Assembly (NCBI RefSeq): GCF_000340215.1
Contig: NW_006921538.1
Location: forward strand, 1,178,001 to 1,242,000
DNA from: Pseudocercospora fijiensis CIRAD86
Lineage: Eukaryota > Ascomycota > Dothideomycetes > Mycosphaerellales > Mycosphaerellaceae
Length of the DNA stretch: 64,000 nt
Direction of reading: 5' to 3'
Part shown: positions 11,769 to 24,300 of the stretch, in pieces
Layout: every line of letters starts with the position of its first letter
Position numbering within the stretch: position 1 is the first letter of the stretch
The notes under the pieces: model-generated
Told to the model about the DNA's origin: nothing
The model's database searches: none
What the model saw: the letters and a program-made list of their open reading frames with translations, nothing else
Position numbers and translations under genes: made by a program

Positions 11769-14700
11769 TTGCTAAGCACTGCACTTATAGTAGGGCTAAA
11801 GAGCCTTAGTAACTTCGTATACGTCGATATACGACAAACCTATAGTAGCTATAACAATAGCGCCTATTATCGAAAGCTAGCTATATATATAGTAATATCT
11901 TACTATATCGAATACGGATTATACAACCGGCTGCTTAAAAGCTCCTACGGCTATAAGTAATATAGAAACAGGTGCGAGAAACGCGCCTACGGCTATAAGC
12001 AATACGGAAACAAGTGCGAGAAACGCGTCGTACTAAAAGAATTTGCCGAGTACGATTCTACTATAAACAATGCCGCGAAGCGAGCCCGACTTAACTTATA
12101 TACGATCTAAGGTAGCGACTAGAGCGCCGAACAAGCCGACGACAGATCGATACTAGAAGGTATATAGCAAGACGTAAATAAAGAAGGCACAATAGAAACT
12201 GTTCTAGCAACGATATTAACGCTAACAGTACTAGCGCTATAGGAAGACAAAGGAAGTATAAATAGCATTAAATAGGATAGATATCTTAAATTACCGGAAT
12301 TCGACATATAGGATAGCCTAGCGGACGAAGACGAAATAGAGAGCGTATAGGCAACTGCCGCCGGAACGACAATAACGCTAGGAAGCTAGAAGTTAATAAG
12401 ATTACGGCTAATACTAAAAGGCTACCGTACCGCGGATAATATCGATTTATTTACCGAATATACTAGCCGTGCCGCTAGCAAGCCTATAGCTAGGTATAGT
12501 ATAATTACAAATTAGTATAGTAGAGTAAATATAAGCGCCTAATCTATAAATAGCGTTAAAATACGAATATAAGATACTTCGGGCGAGTACGGAATATTTA
12601 AGTTACTATTCGATATAAGCTTTACGCAATTCTTAAAGAGAGAGAGAATATCCGGACATATAATTGCGAGGCTTTTCGAAGACGAGAGGCTAGCACTACT
12701 ATACGATCTACTAAGCTAGAAAAGCGTAAAGGTTATAACGTCGAAACTGCGAGCCGGCGGCATACTATTATCGAGGGCATTAGGTTAAATAAAGGTTCGA
12801 AAGCTATACCTTCCGACAAGTCGAACGGGTTACGGTAGTACGGAACTAGTACTGCGATACCGATCCGTTAAGAAAGCAGTAATGTTCTTAATAGGTTATA
12901 GTAGCTTTAGGAATAATCTAGTATATAAGCTATATCGAGCGTAGACGACTAACGACCTACTACGGCGAATCTACTCTAATATAGCGTTAGTAGACTAGTA
13001 GTAGGATACCTAGAGCAAGATAAACATAGACGGCGTAACGATTATACCTCTAATCGTATTAACCGATAAAACGCAGATAACTAACTACTAAGGTAACTTA
13101 ATAGCATACCCTATATACCTTACTATTAGAAACCTATATATACGAGTACGCAACGCGAATAATAGACCCGGCACGATCTTACTAGGACTACTGCCGGTCG
13201 TTAAGGATAGCGATAGTTTTACTAAAAACAGTATATATTATATGTCGATAGCGTATATCTTTCGCTCCGCTATAAAAGCGGCTAACGGCGAGGGCTAGGA
13301 AATTATATACGTAGATAGCGCGACGCGTAGGTGCTTTCTAATCTTAGTAGTAATATTAGTAGACTATAAAGAGCAAGTTGCAATTACCGGAGTTAAGATA
13401 AACATACATTGTCTAAGTTGCCTAGTATACCCGATAGAACGAGAGTACCTCGATATTATAGCAGAATAGCGGTTATACGACTCTACGAAGCAGCGACATC
13501 TAAGGTAACGCAAAGGCGAATATATAGCGAAGGATCCGTAGAACGTCTACGATATCGATTGCTTTATATAGCGCTAGAAACACATCGATATATACCGGTC
13601 TTTAGTAGTAGATATACTGTACTAGCTATTAAAAGGAGTACTAATATACGCAATCTAATAGACTACGGACCTACTAGTAGACAAGATAAGCTATATAAAA
13701 ACGAGGAGATACCGACTAGTTACTAACTCGACCCCGAATAGGGGCCTATCTACTAAGATAAGAAAGCTAGGGAAAACAGTAGTATAAGGGATTATCGATA
13801 CGATACTAGATAGACAGTTCGTATATATACCCGTATATACTAATCTTCGCAAGTTCTACTACTACTTAGTAGTTACTTAGTAGATAGGCTAAGAGTAGCA
13901 AAGCGTCCTACGAGTCTTATTAGTTGTATTTATACTACTACTCGAAGAGGTCCGTTAACCGTAAGCGATAAGATTTCTACGTATACTAGTAGACTTTACC
14001 GTTCTAGCGATATATAGATGCTATAACGACGAAACAGTTAAGTATCTAAGGATAGCATTGCACCGGATAAACGAATAGAAGAATGTGTTTCGCCTGTATA
14101 GGGTAATAAAGGTATAGAAGAGGGCCTAGCGGGAGGCGAAGACTGCTATACGAAGAACGAACGATTTAAATAACGACGATGCGGTTACAATAGACGAGGA
14201 CGACGAAGCTAACGAGCTAATAATAACACAAATAGAAGGGCACTTTAATATACCGAAATTCTACGGTATAATACATGCCCCGAGCTATATTAAGACGTTC
14301 GGCAATCTTCTAGACTTAAATACTAGCTATTTCGAGTACAAACACTATAAACTACTAAAGCTTGCATTTCGGCTAATAAATAAGAAGCCTAGCTAGGAAG
14401 AAAGTATACTAGATAGCAATACTAACAGATTGAATATATAGGCCGAAGACGACAAAGAATATATAGCAATCCCTGTAAATGCTCGCACCGTTAAGGAGTA
14501 TATATAACAGCTAATAATGCTAACTGTAGCACGGCTAGTAGATAATATCCTAGGATACTAGCCCGAGAAACAGAGGAACGGAAAGAAATCGGTTAAGTAG
14601 ATTATAATAAGGGAGGCTACCGCTGCAATAGAAGAGAACTTAGGTCGCGACTTCCGATAAGCGATTGCGGTATTCGTATAGTAACAGGGTGCCTACGATA

Positions 14701-15520
14701 AGAATAGCATATTAAATACCGTAGCCGACCCTAACGATATCGTAACGGACTATATATACGTCCTAGATATAGAGATCTACTTCTATAGTAGAATCCGATG
14801 CTAGAAGCCTACGGGTAAGGATATAGAACATCCTAACGTAGCAGTAGCCGACTTCGCGAGATAACAACTAAACTAGGAGGGGATCTACGGCAACAGACGT
14901 TATAATTTTATATAGGTATAGGAATACAACGTCAATTATATAGAAACACCCGATAAATTAGCGGTTCGATTCGGCAGTCGCCTACTAGCGTAACTAAAGT
15001 ACGTAATCTCGATTAGTGTAGAAATAGGAATCAAACACAGGAAGAGGCTTAGGACGAAACAGAGGCCCGTTATAGGCGTTTTTGTTAAGCTTTACGACTA
15101 TATTAACGACAAGAGCGAGTACAAGGATGCGTATAGTCTAACGACAATCCAGCTACGGCGTCTTTTACTATACTATAGTAGACTTAAAGGGCGACGGGTG
15201 TATAGCCTACTACTAGTCTATTATATATTATACGCCGTGCCCGTAGACGAAGGCGCCCCGTATAGGACTCGCTATATTAATAGTACAGTTGATTTCGAGA
15301 CGTATAACACAATTTACGACGAGGAATAGGAGGATAAGGAAATGCGAGCTATAAAGGCTTACGGGCGAGTAATAAAAAGGCAACGTACCGAGCAGAGCAT
15401 ACAGAAATCGCACCTCCGAAACATAGAGGACAATAATACTAAGGCGGCGAAGAATGATTTTATAGTTAATAAAGAACGTATAAGACAGGATATAGCGACA
15501 TATAGTAACGACGGTTAATA
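11769..15520 (+). pseudogene. Plavaka-type (CACTA-like) DNA transposase, RIP-degraded
   Basis: A plus-strand coding relic. The segment at 13,061-13,400 reads TDKTQITNY*GNLIAYPIYL, then RNLYIRVRNANNRPGTILL, then GLLPV and RCFLILVVILVDYKEQVAI. This follows the conserved Plavaka transposase core (DKTQLT..G..KAYPVYLTIGNI...R.P...LLGYLPV...P....GDYPEQ). Further on, about 14,230-14,400, HFNIPKFYGIIHAPSYIKTF and EYKHYKLLKLAFRL fit the late transposase region of the same family. The N-terminal part (11,769-12,600) is weakly readable and the C-terminal part (14,600-15,520) has no motif I can name. Plavaka enzymes are DDE-type cut-and-paste transposases common in Agaricomycetes and some ascomycetes. 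Many TAG/TAA codons and frame changes make it non-functional. Exact start and end are estimates. Confidence 0.75.
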
Positions 15521-15711
15521 TAATAGTAATACACTTAAACCTATAGTACTACTAGTATATTCTAGCCTAAGTTTAGACCGAGTCGACTAATACGACCGAG
15601 TCGACAAGTCGATAAGTATTAGGATAGCACTATATAAATAGTATAAACATTACTAACGACTGCGACTACGAGCGACCCGGAGCGATCCTATATATATAAA
15701 AATTCACCTAA

Positions 15712-15857
15712 GCGATTCTATCGATCGCGTCGATCGCGTCGATCCTATCGATCCTAAGCGATCCGGGCGCGAGTCGGGTCGCGACTCGGTCGCTTAGGAT
15801 CGCTTAGGATCGCTTAGGATCGCTTAGGATCGATAGGATCGACAGGATCGACGCGAT
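15712..15857. repeat. Palindromic GGATCG(C/A)T subterminal repeat array
   Basis: Left half: repeated ATCGCGTCGATCC and ATCCTAAGCGATCC. Right half: four copies of GGATCGCTTA, then GGATCGATA and GGATCGACA. The halves form a large hairpin centred near 15,773. A TTTCCGTAAAG sequence outside it (15,868-15,878) resembles the terminal repeat of the 42,743-47,879 element, so this is probably the right terminal region of the Plavaka element. Confidence 0.7.
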
Positions 15858-15979
15858 TAGAAAAAAAGTTTCCGTAAAGTTCTAAAGAAGTTTACGCGCT
15901 GTTTTATTACGCTAATCTCTAGGCCTAGCGAGAAAAAGAGAGAGCTCGGGTTCCGCGAGCGATTAGTATATATACCCTA

Positions 15980-18900
15980 TATAAGAGGGTAGCTAATAAG
16001 ATTAAGCCTATAAAGGGTAGCGTATATATTACCGATAGGTCTAATCCTAGCGGAAATCCTAACTAGCGACAAAAGTGCCTTAATTAGGAAGCGATATTAA
16101 TACCTAGGGATAGTCTATATAACTAGAGATATATTACTAAAAAGTTCTCTAATATCCCTAGGGGGTTAAGACTAACGGAGGAGAGGCTTACGAAGATTAA
16201 ACCTAGTATAGAGCTTTCGGATCGTAAGCTTAACCTGCTATACGAGCTTCTATATAACCGCGAAGCCGTATTAGTATATAACTTTACTTACCTAGGTAGA
16301 ATTAACCCGGAGGTTGCCCCTCTATAGAAGATCCGAACGATCGAATATAAGCCTTAGGCCTATCTAGGGTTTAAGCTAAACCTAAGCCTACGAGGTATAG
16401 TTAAAGATATAATACGATAGCGTATAAGAGCCGGCATACTAGAGCCTTCCTATGCCTCGTATCGCAATCTATACTTCCTAGTTTAAAGGAAGACAGCTCC
16501 TAGGGAACTAAAGAAATACCGACTAATTAACGCTACGTAAAAGTTTAATATAGTTACGATTAGAGATACTAACCTTCCCCTAGAGACTAATAGGTTCTTA
16601 GAAGCCTTTGCTAACTATATTATAGCCTTACTAGTTAATATGTTCTCGGGCTACGACTAGATCCCTCTCTACCCTAATAGCCGAGACCTTACTAGCTTCG
16701 AAACGCCTCTTAGGCTATACTAATAAACTACCCTTCCTTAAGGGGCGACTAGCTTAGTAGCCTAGTTCGTTCGTATTATAAACTAAGTCCTCGCGGCCTA
16801 TATCTCCTATATAGCGATGCCTTTCCTAGACGACATCGGCATTAAAGGCCCTAAAACTAGGTACGATAATAATAACGGAAGTAGAGCCTAGTATCCGGAG
16901 GTTCTTTCTCGAATATATCTAGAACCTCGATAGTATTCTCTACGACCTAGAGCGAGCTAACTTAATAGTATATAGGGAAAAGCTTTAGCTCCTATATAAG
17001 CGGATAAATATTGTCGGGTTTATAACCGATAAAACGGCCGCTATCCTAATAACGTACGGGTCCTAAAGATATTATCCTAGCCGGATCCTACCTATTAGAA
17101 GGATATCCGAATCTAGCTTAGAGTAGTCTCCTACTTCCGTATCTAGGTCGAGAACTTTATATTAGTATATAAGCCCTTATACGCCTTACTTAAGAAGGAT
17201 ACTAAGTTCGAATAGACCTCCGTATACTAGGTAGCTAAGGATACGGTTACTAAGGCACTTATTAGCGTACCTATACTTATATCTATTAACTACTTAGAGG
17301 GTGTAGGTTTACTAGTTATCGCTATCGACTCGAGCGGAGAAGGCTACGGCAAAATACTAATATAGTATAACCGTAAGGAGCTATCTTTACGTTACCCTAT
17401 CTAGTACGACTTAGGTCTATAGAAACTAATCGAGGCCCGATACGATACTAGTAAGCGAGAGTACCTTAGAGTCTATAAGGCTCTTAAGAAGTTTCGGCCT
17501 TAGCTCTTTAGAGTATTCTTTCGCTTAGAGGTCGATACTTAGATACTAGTCTATTAACTTAACCGTATAGCCTCCGACCTACCTAACTCTACGATAGCTC
17601 GGTAGGTTGCCTAGATCTATTTGTTTAACTTCGACGTCTTCTATATTCCTAGGAAGAAGCATACTAGACCGGATAGCCTTTCTAGGAGGCCTACTATAGA
17701 AGAAGATATCGCCGAGATAATAGAAGAAGAGGATGTCGACGCGGTTATTAACCGTACCTTCTTTACTACCTTCTATATTAATGCTATACTAGCAATTACT
17801 AGGTCCGCTACCGATAGCCCTAATAACTAACCTAGTAATTAACCTAACGAACCCGACGAGTAGCCTAAGGGTTAGCCTAACGAGGACCCTACTACTAATA
17901 ACGACTAGGCTAATACTAAGGCAGATAAACTAGATAGGGATAATATCCTTAATAGGGTCTATTCCGACGACCCCTATTATATCGCCTACTTTCTAACCTA
18001 TACGAAGAAAGCACCTAGTCTATTAAAGAGTTAATACCGTCGTATTATTCGCTAATCCCGGAGGTTCCTTATTAAGGATCGCATCCTTTAGCGATAGGCT
18101 ATAATTAATATATCTCTCTAGTGTATTATTAATAATCCTATAGCGCGATAAGAAATCCTTCGTATAGTTTACGACGAGCTTAGTTACTAGGTAGCGGAGG
18201 GCACCTTCGACGTCCTTCGTCGGCGCTACTAGTAGGATAGCGTATAGGCTAACGTCTCTCGCTACTATAAGAGCTATCCTAAGTGCAATTTTAGGAATAG
18301 CTACCGTCGACCGGGCGAGCTACGTATCCCTACTACCTAATTAGTTAGGGAACGATAGTATAGTAATAGGGTTTATCTAAGCCGGAATAATAGCTTATAT
18401 ATTATTCGGAAGGGTCTTTCTCGATAGCTAGAAGCTTATTATTGCTATAAGGGCTATAGTGCTATTAATGCCTATAATATAGCTACCTTCCTATTTAAGG
18501 ACCTATTCTACCGATAGGGCTCGCCCTATAAAATTATCTTAGACAACGCTATAACTAATATAGCTAAAGAAGTTTAAGCGCTACTTGCTTTATATAGGGC
18601 GAAGAACGTTCGTATCTCCTCGTACTATACCTAATCTAATGCTATCGTTAAGCGCGGCTATCGGTCTTTAATCGATACTCTATCTAAGTTAACTAATAGT
18701 AGGGATAGGTTAGTTACTATCTCTACCTATATCTTAGCCCTTCTCTAGGCGGACCGAACGACCGTTATCGATACTACTAGACTTATACTAGTAGAGCTTA
18801 TAATTAGAAGGGACGCTATTCTTCTAATTAAGTTGTCCTACCGCACGTATAGCGTTTACGACTAGGGGTCTATTCGTACTAGAGTAGATCTTCTTACCCT

Positions 18901-19573
18901 ACGGGCTAAGGCTCTTAAGGAGATAACTACTACTTCTTAGAAGGGACTTGCTCGACAACGTCGCCTTCGTAAAGAGGCTAAGTAGTATTTCGAGAACTAT
19001 AATACTATTAATTAGGAACCTCTAAAGGTTAGCGATATAGTTCTCCTCTACTAGTCTAAGCTAGAATATAGTTACTCCTATAAGCTAGCCTTTAAATAGA
19101 AAGGCCCTTATAGAGTAAAGGAGTTCCTTTACGACGGTTCTATATACCTTCTTTAGGAACTTAATAGTACTACCTTAAAACACTCGCACTCTCGGGCTAA
19201 CCTAAAGAAGGTCGTTAAGTTAAGAGAGCCTGCCTACCCTCCCCTAACTAAGGAGGAGGTTAGTACCTCTATAGACCCTCTACCGACCTTAGATGCCTAT
19301 CGAGAAGAGGATCCTACCGCTATTATAGATCCTATTCTACCTAAGAACTGTACGTATCCCTAGATACGTCTTAGTAAGCTATTAGGAATAACTTATAAAT
19401 AAAGGGAGGGTTATATGTGTATTGATTGCGTATAGAGCATTTCCGATATTGATTCTAATAATAAACTAGACTTCTAGCTATCTAACTCTAACTCCGAGCA
19501 GCTTAACTAGTCTAGCGACGAAGACCGCCTAGAATTATAGATATTAGACGACCCCGATCCCGAGACTAAATAA
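15980..19573 (+). pseudogene. Ty3/gypsy-like Pol (RT-RNase H-integrase), 5'-truncated, RIP-degraded
   Basis: The plus frame reads a pre-RT region (IIR*RIRAGILEPSYASYRN, about 16,410-16,465) and reverse transcriptase with NMFSGYD*IPLYPNSRDL (about 16,637). The RT active site reads MPFLDDIGIKGP (about 16,818-16,855, DD preserved). RNase H shows AIDSSGEGYG near 17,322, ending in the connection motif FDVFYIPRKKHTRPDSLSRR (17,627-17,690). Integrase-like sequence runs about 18,290-18,900, followed by a C-terminal region (KGPYRVKEFLYDG) and a stop near 19,571-19,573. No gag, protease or recognisable LTR precedes it, so the element is incomplete or rearranged. It is on the opposite strand to the full gypsy element inserted just downstream and is not the same family, since the RT segments read differently. 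Confidence 0.85.
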
Positions 19574-20179
19574 TTGCTTGTTCTTCCCTACCTCTACCTC
19601 TACTACGTTATCTTTCCTTACTCTTATTAACTATTCTCCGCGCTATTAATATAGTGCGCCGCCCTATAGCTTTAGTCCTTACCTATTGTCTATTCCTACT
19701 AATATTAATACTCTCGGTTGTTGCTATTGTTTTTAACTTACCTTATTATTGCCTTTTGCTTTTGCGTTTGCTTATTACCTACGATTGATATTGCTATAAC
19801 TTTATTCCTTTTGCCTTGCCTTTTCCTTAGAAAGAACTATACGAGGTATAACTTCCTAATAATACCCCTAGGGTAGTATTAGGAAGCTAGCCGAACCGGA
19901 CCCCTCTACCCTACTAGGACTATTTCCCTCTAGTTTCCTAGACTCTAGCAACTACCCTTAGGTAGCAACGATAATAATATACTCCGCTAGAGAAGACTAT
20001 TCTTGCCCTAATTAGTATAGGTTACGTAGGATACTAAGAAAGAGAGGTACCCTCTTCCTTCCTAGCGCTTAGATATATATAGCAACCTAGGCCTATAGCC
20101 TCTAAGAATAGGGACCTTAGGCTATTAAGCTTAGTATCTAGAAGAAAGAAGAAGGTAAACGTATAGACTACCTTTACGT
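19574..20179. other. Pyrimidine-rich 3' flank of the truncated gypsy element
   Basis: A T/C-rich stretch (19,575-19,840) follows the Pol stop, then a 35-bp imperfect palindrome and gene-less DNA up to the insertion site of the next gypsy element. It could contain a degenerate LTR of the truncated element, but no second copy was found, so I do not assign one. Confidence 0.5.
19852..19886. repeat. 35-bp imperfect palindrome
   Basis: CTTCCTAATAATACCCC and the facing TAGGGTAGTATTAGGAAG pair as a near-perfect palindrome. The central 23 bp recur in inverted form at about 27,210-27,232, on the other side of the inserted gypsy element, so both belong to the pre-insertion sequence. Confidence 0.65.
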
Positions 20180-20184
20180 ACCTA

Positions 20185-20530
20185 TATTACAGTTACTCGC
20201 GATAGATCGTTAGGTAACTTCTTATTACGTACAAGCCGAGGCTTCTTTAGAGAGGCTAATATAAGCGGGAGGCGGAGACAGAATAATTAGTACAAAGGTA
20301 ATTCCAATTAGTAAGTAGGTAATATAAGTTAAACGCCTCGAGCTATAAGGGTATCCCGGCGTTTATAAATATAAAGGAGACATCTTATCTATAGTCGTAA
20401 GCGACGTAAGCGACGCTATCGCTCTCGACCGCTCCTATCGCTCCTAGTAAGATAGAGCGATAGCTTAGCCCGCTAGTCTTAGCGTCGCTCTAAGATTATA
20501 TAAGGACTCTAACTAATTAGATCCGTAATA
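20185..20530 (-). repeat. 3' LTR of the gypsy element
   Basis: A 346-bp direct repeat of 26,736-27,081. I count about 14 differences, 13 of them transitions, most of the CpA/TpA type, so they arose by RIP after insertion and do not date it. A dyad near 20,460 (AGCGACGCTATCGCTC and its complement) may be an LTR secondary structure. Confidence 0.95.
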
Positions 20531-20675
20531 CTATCCCCCTCCTTAAGCGGAATAGTCCCTTATTCCGGAACTTTCTAATTCTAACTTCTTTATTATACTA
20601 AAGTTATCTAAGGACTTGTCTTCTCGCTAGCGTAAGGAAAATATCGCAAATAATATCCTCGCCGACTGTCTCGAA

Positions 20676-21179
20676 ATGCCGATCCGCTACTTTTATTACA
20701 AATAGGCCGGTAAATCCTATAAGGTCGATCTTCGTTCCGGTCGCTACTCCGAGTACGCCCTATACGGCTAGTCCTATAATATACAAGTTACTCGTATAGA
20801 GTATAAAAAAATCTAGAAGGCGCGCCTAAAGATAGCTAAAGATCTTAAGGCGGCCGAAGAGGAGGAGGACCTTCTTACGCGGAGACTCTTCGAGTACCGC
20901 GTAAAGGTCCGCCGCTTACGTAAGTCGCTACGTATAAAGGAAGATCGGGAGGTATAAGCTCTTAAGGCAGAGGAAGCCTCTATCTAATAGGCGGAGGAGC
21001 TCGAAAGAGAGCTAGGCTCTTTGCCTATAGAGCCGATATTATTCTCGTTACCTACTAACGAGCCGTTTCCCCTAGATAGCCGATTATAGATGTCTCCTTA
21101 TAACTAGAGTCGTCTAGATAGGACATCCTAGCCTATCTCTAAAATTCCTAGTAGGAGTGCCGAGAATCTAGTGTCCTAA
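20676..21179 (+). pseudogene. Antisense accessory ORF in the gypsy element (Cys-rich N-terminus plus coiled coil)
   Basis: On the strand opposite to gag-pol, a frame of 167 codons starts at an ATG (20,676) and ends at TAA (21,177-21,179), with RIP stops inside. The N-terminus reads MPIRYFYYK*AGKSYKVDL then RSGRYSEYALYG*SYNIQV. The Tyr codons stand where TGC to TAC RIP changes are expected, so the ancestor probably had a CxxC...C...CxxC...C zinc-binding module. A highly charged Lys/Arg/Glu coiled coil follows (about 20,820-21,010) and a Pro/Ser-rich tail. Similar short Cys-rich antisense frames with a VDLRSGRCSEC-like motif are, to my knowledge, carried by other fungal gypsy elements; their function is unknown. 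Nucleic-acid binding is an inference. Confidence 0.65.
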
Positions 21180-21219
21180 GGGTATATATTTTTAGTGTTT
21201 CCTATCTATTTTATCTTCT

Positions 21220-21386
21220 AGCTAGTTAGTCTAGTAGTATAATTCTTAGCTACAAAAGACATAGTTACTAGGTACGCTATTAGAGTCCCCGCTCCTCGAG
21301 CTATACTACCCTAGGTCGTTAAGAACTCTAAGGCGCTATAATCGATAGGGTCTAAGAGGTCGTAGGTTTAATTCCTATACTAGCTA
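21220..21386 (+). tRNA. tRNA-like gene with long intron-like insert, RIP-altered
   Basis: A perfect 7-bp acceptor stem pairs AGCTAGT (21,220-21,226) with ACTAGCT (21,379-21,385), followed by a discriminator A and then a T-run (TTTCTTTTT) like a Pol III terminator. TAGTCTAGTAG right after the acceptor matches the A-box consensus TRGYNNARNNG. GTAGG/CCTAT with loop TTTAATT gives a T arm and B-box-like sequence. CTTAG and CTAAG form a 5-bp anticodon stem. The loop begins CTACAAA, which would be CTGCAAA (anticodon GCA, Cys) before RIP, with about 100 nt inserted after it. It lies inside the gypsy element between the antisense ORF and pol. It could be a degenerate tRNA or a tRNA-derived SINE; a working tRNA is unlikely. 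Confidence 0.5.
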
Positions 21387-21394
21387 TTTCTTTT

Positions 21395-24300
21395 TGTCTA
21401 GTTTTGATATTTTTTAATTATCTACTAACAGTTCTGTAGGTTTTCTTTTAGTTCCTAAGTGTTTTCTAAATATAGGTATCCTTTCCATTTAATAAGGTAT
21501 TTCTAACCTTACTAGTCTAGGATTTTCTCGACTTTAAACTTATTTTCTTCCTTAGGTTAAAAGTGAAATGTTTCCCAACACGGTGTTTCGGCGTCTGTGG
21601 GTTCTGGTGTAGAGATATAGAATACTAGGTAGATTTTTGCGTCGTCCGGTAGTTTAAGTCGGTAATTTACTAGTCCTTTAGGCTTATTAATTAAAAATAG
21701 CCCGACTTTGACGTAGTCTAGTTTCTTAGTCGATCTCCGGGTTTTTAGATTCTTTGTTAGAAGGTAGACCTTATCCCCCTTTTTTAGCTAAGGTGCTATT
21801 TTTCGTTTAGCATTATACGGTCCCGTAATCTTTTCTTAAGACTCGGCAATTGCCCTTTGTAATTGTTTATATACCTGCTTTAAGTCTTCTAAAGCGACTA
21901 TCGCTTTATCCGTATATAGATGCTATAAATACTATTCCCCGAATAGCTACGGATACTTCCCAAAATTAGCGAAGAATAGTGTTTCTTTCGTAGTCTTAGA
22001 TTATTGATTGTTTAGTGCAAGTTGTGCTATAGGCAATAGCGATGCCTAATTATTTTGTGCGTAATTGACGTAGTATCGTAAGTATACCTCTAAGGCCTAA
22101 TTCTTGATTTCCGTTTAGCCGTCTATCTATAGGTAGTATACCGTTAATAGCTTGTACTTAATTCTAAGTGTCGCTATAAGCGTCTTCTAATAGTTTAACG
22201 TAAAGAGCTTGTCTCTATCCGTAATATAAGTCCTTAGGAATCCGTAGTATCGTATAAGTCTATCTAGTACGAGGTATCCGAGTTACTCTGCCGTACTTGC
22301 TTCGTTAGTAGGAATGAAGTATATATATTTCGTAAGCTTATCGACTATAACAAGTATTATATCGTAGCTATATCCTATAACCGGATCCTTAGACTTCGGT
22401 AGTTTCGTAATAAAGTCTATCGTAACTTCGTCCGATAGTTTATCTAGCAGCGTCCTAAATTAGATATATCTATACTTAGCGTATCTATTAGCCTTATTAC
22501 GCTAACATTGTAGATATTTCTTAATATATTCTAGAACTCGTTATCGTATATATAGGAATCCGAAGCTTCGCTTAACTAGTTCTATTGTTTTCGAAACTCT
22601 AGGGTGTCTATTTTCTAGTCCGTCGTAGTATTGTCGTATATACTCCGTAACTCGTTCCTTAGATACTTAGTATTTCCTATATTCGATTAGGAACTATTCT
22701 TCTATATCCTAAAGAACTCGTATAGTATAGTTGAATTCTTTTATATTAGTACTAAGGCTTCCGTCTTAGTTTGCTTTTAATATCTGCTACTATACTAGTT
22801 CGTAACCCTCTATATAGTCGCTACGGCGGCTTAGTACGTCGGCTCGTCCGTTCTCGCGTCCTAGGGTATAGCGGATTTCGAACTTATACTGTCCTAGTAG
22901 CTCCGACTAGCGGGCCTACCTTTAGGTTAGTACTTTAGTCGTAGTGAAGTAATTTAGATTCTTATAATTAGAAAGAATCGTAAGACTTAGTGCTCCCTCC
23001 GCGTATACTCGCTAGTATTATAGTAATATAACTATTATAAGTAGCTCCTTATTATAGATGTCGTAGTTCTATTCTACGGGTAATATCTTTCTCGAGTAAT
23101 AGGCTACCGGGTATCGTTTCCCGTTATACTCCTATATAAGATATACTCCTATAGCCCTATCTAACGCGTCTGTTTCTATCTAGACCGCCTTATTCCTATC
23201 GAATAATCGTAGCGTTAGCGTAGAAGCGCATTGCTCCTTTAGTTACCTAAACGCTTTATCTTCCTTCGTGCTCTAGTTCTATTTCTTATCTTTCTTTATA
23301 AGCTCCGTAAGGGGTACCGCTATCTTAGAGTAGCCCTCGATAAATTTCCTGTTATAGTTAGCTAATCCTAGGAATGATTGTACGTCTTTAACGTATATAG
23401 GCGTTAGCTATTCCTATATTAACTTGGTTTTTTCTAGATTAATCCTAATTCCTATAGTGCTAATAATAAATCCTAGGAACTTAACTTCCTTCTTATAGAA
23501 TTCGCATTTCCTAGGTATAGTCTTAAATCCTACTTAAGTAAATCGTTTAAAGACGTCCTATACTATTCGTATATAGTCCGCGAGAGCTCCCTTAGTATAG
23601 ACTAAGATATCGTCTATATATGCGATAACGTATATATCTAGGAGGTCTCGGAGGATTTCGTTTATAAGGTCTTAATATAACGCTAGGGTATTCGTAAGTC
23701 CTATAGGTATAACTAAGAATTCGTAAAGCCTATATCTCGTTCGGAATGCTATTATCTATTCGTATCTAGCTGCTATACGTATTGCGTAAAACGCATCGCG
23801 TAGGTTAATCTTCGTATACTAGTCTAATCTAGTTAATCGGTCTTGCATTTCTTCGATATTCGGTAATAGGTACCGATTCTTAATCGTAATATCGTTAAGT
23901 CGTCTAAAATCGACTACTAGCCGTCCTTCGTCTAATCCGGCTTTCGGAACGAACATTACTAGTAAGGCTGCCGAGGATGTCGACTTCTATATCTAGCCTT
24001 TTTCTAATTTCTCCTTTAGCTACTTGTCTAGGGTTTTAAGCTCTTTCTTAGATATTGTATATAAGGGTCCCTATAGAGGCTCTTTCCTAGGCTGTAAGTG
24101 TATCTTATAATCCTATAGTTAGTATTTAGGTAAGGCCGCCTTGCTTCTCTCCTCTTTAAAGAGTCGCTTCTACTTGCTATACTCTTTAGGAATGTCTAGG
24201 TCTAAGATTCTAGTTTTATTCTTCGATAGCGTATAACTTCTATCCTTCCTATAATTATTATTATAACCCTCCTAACCTAACGGTAGTATCGATCCGGGTT

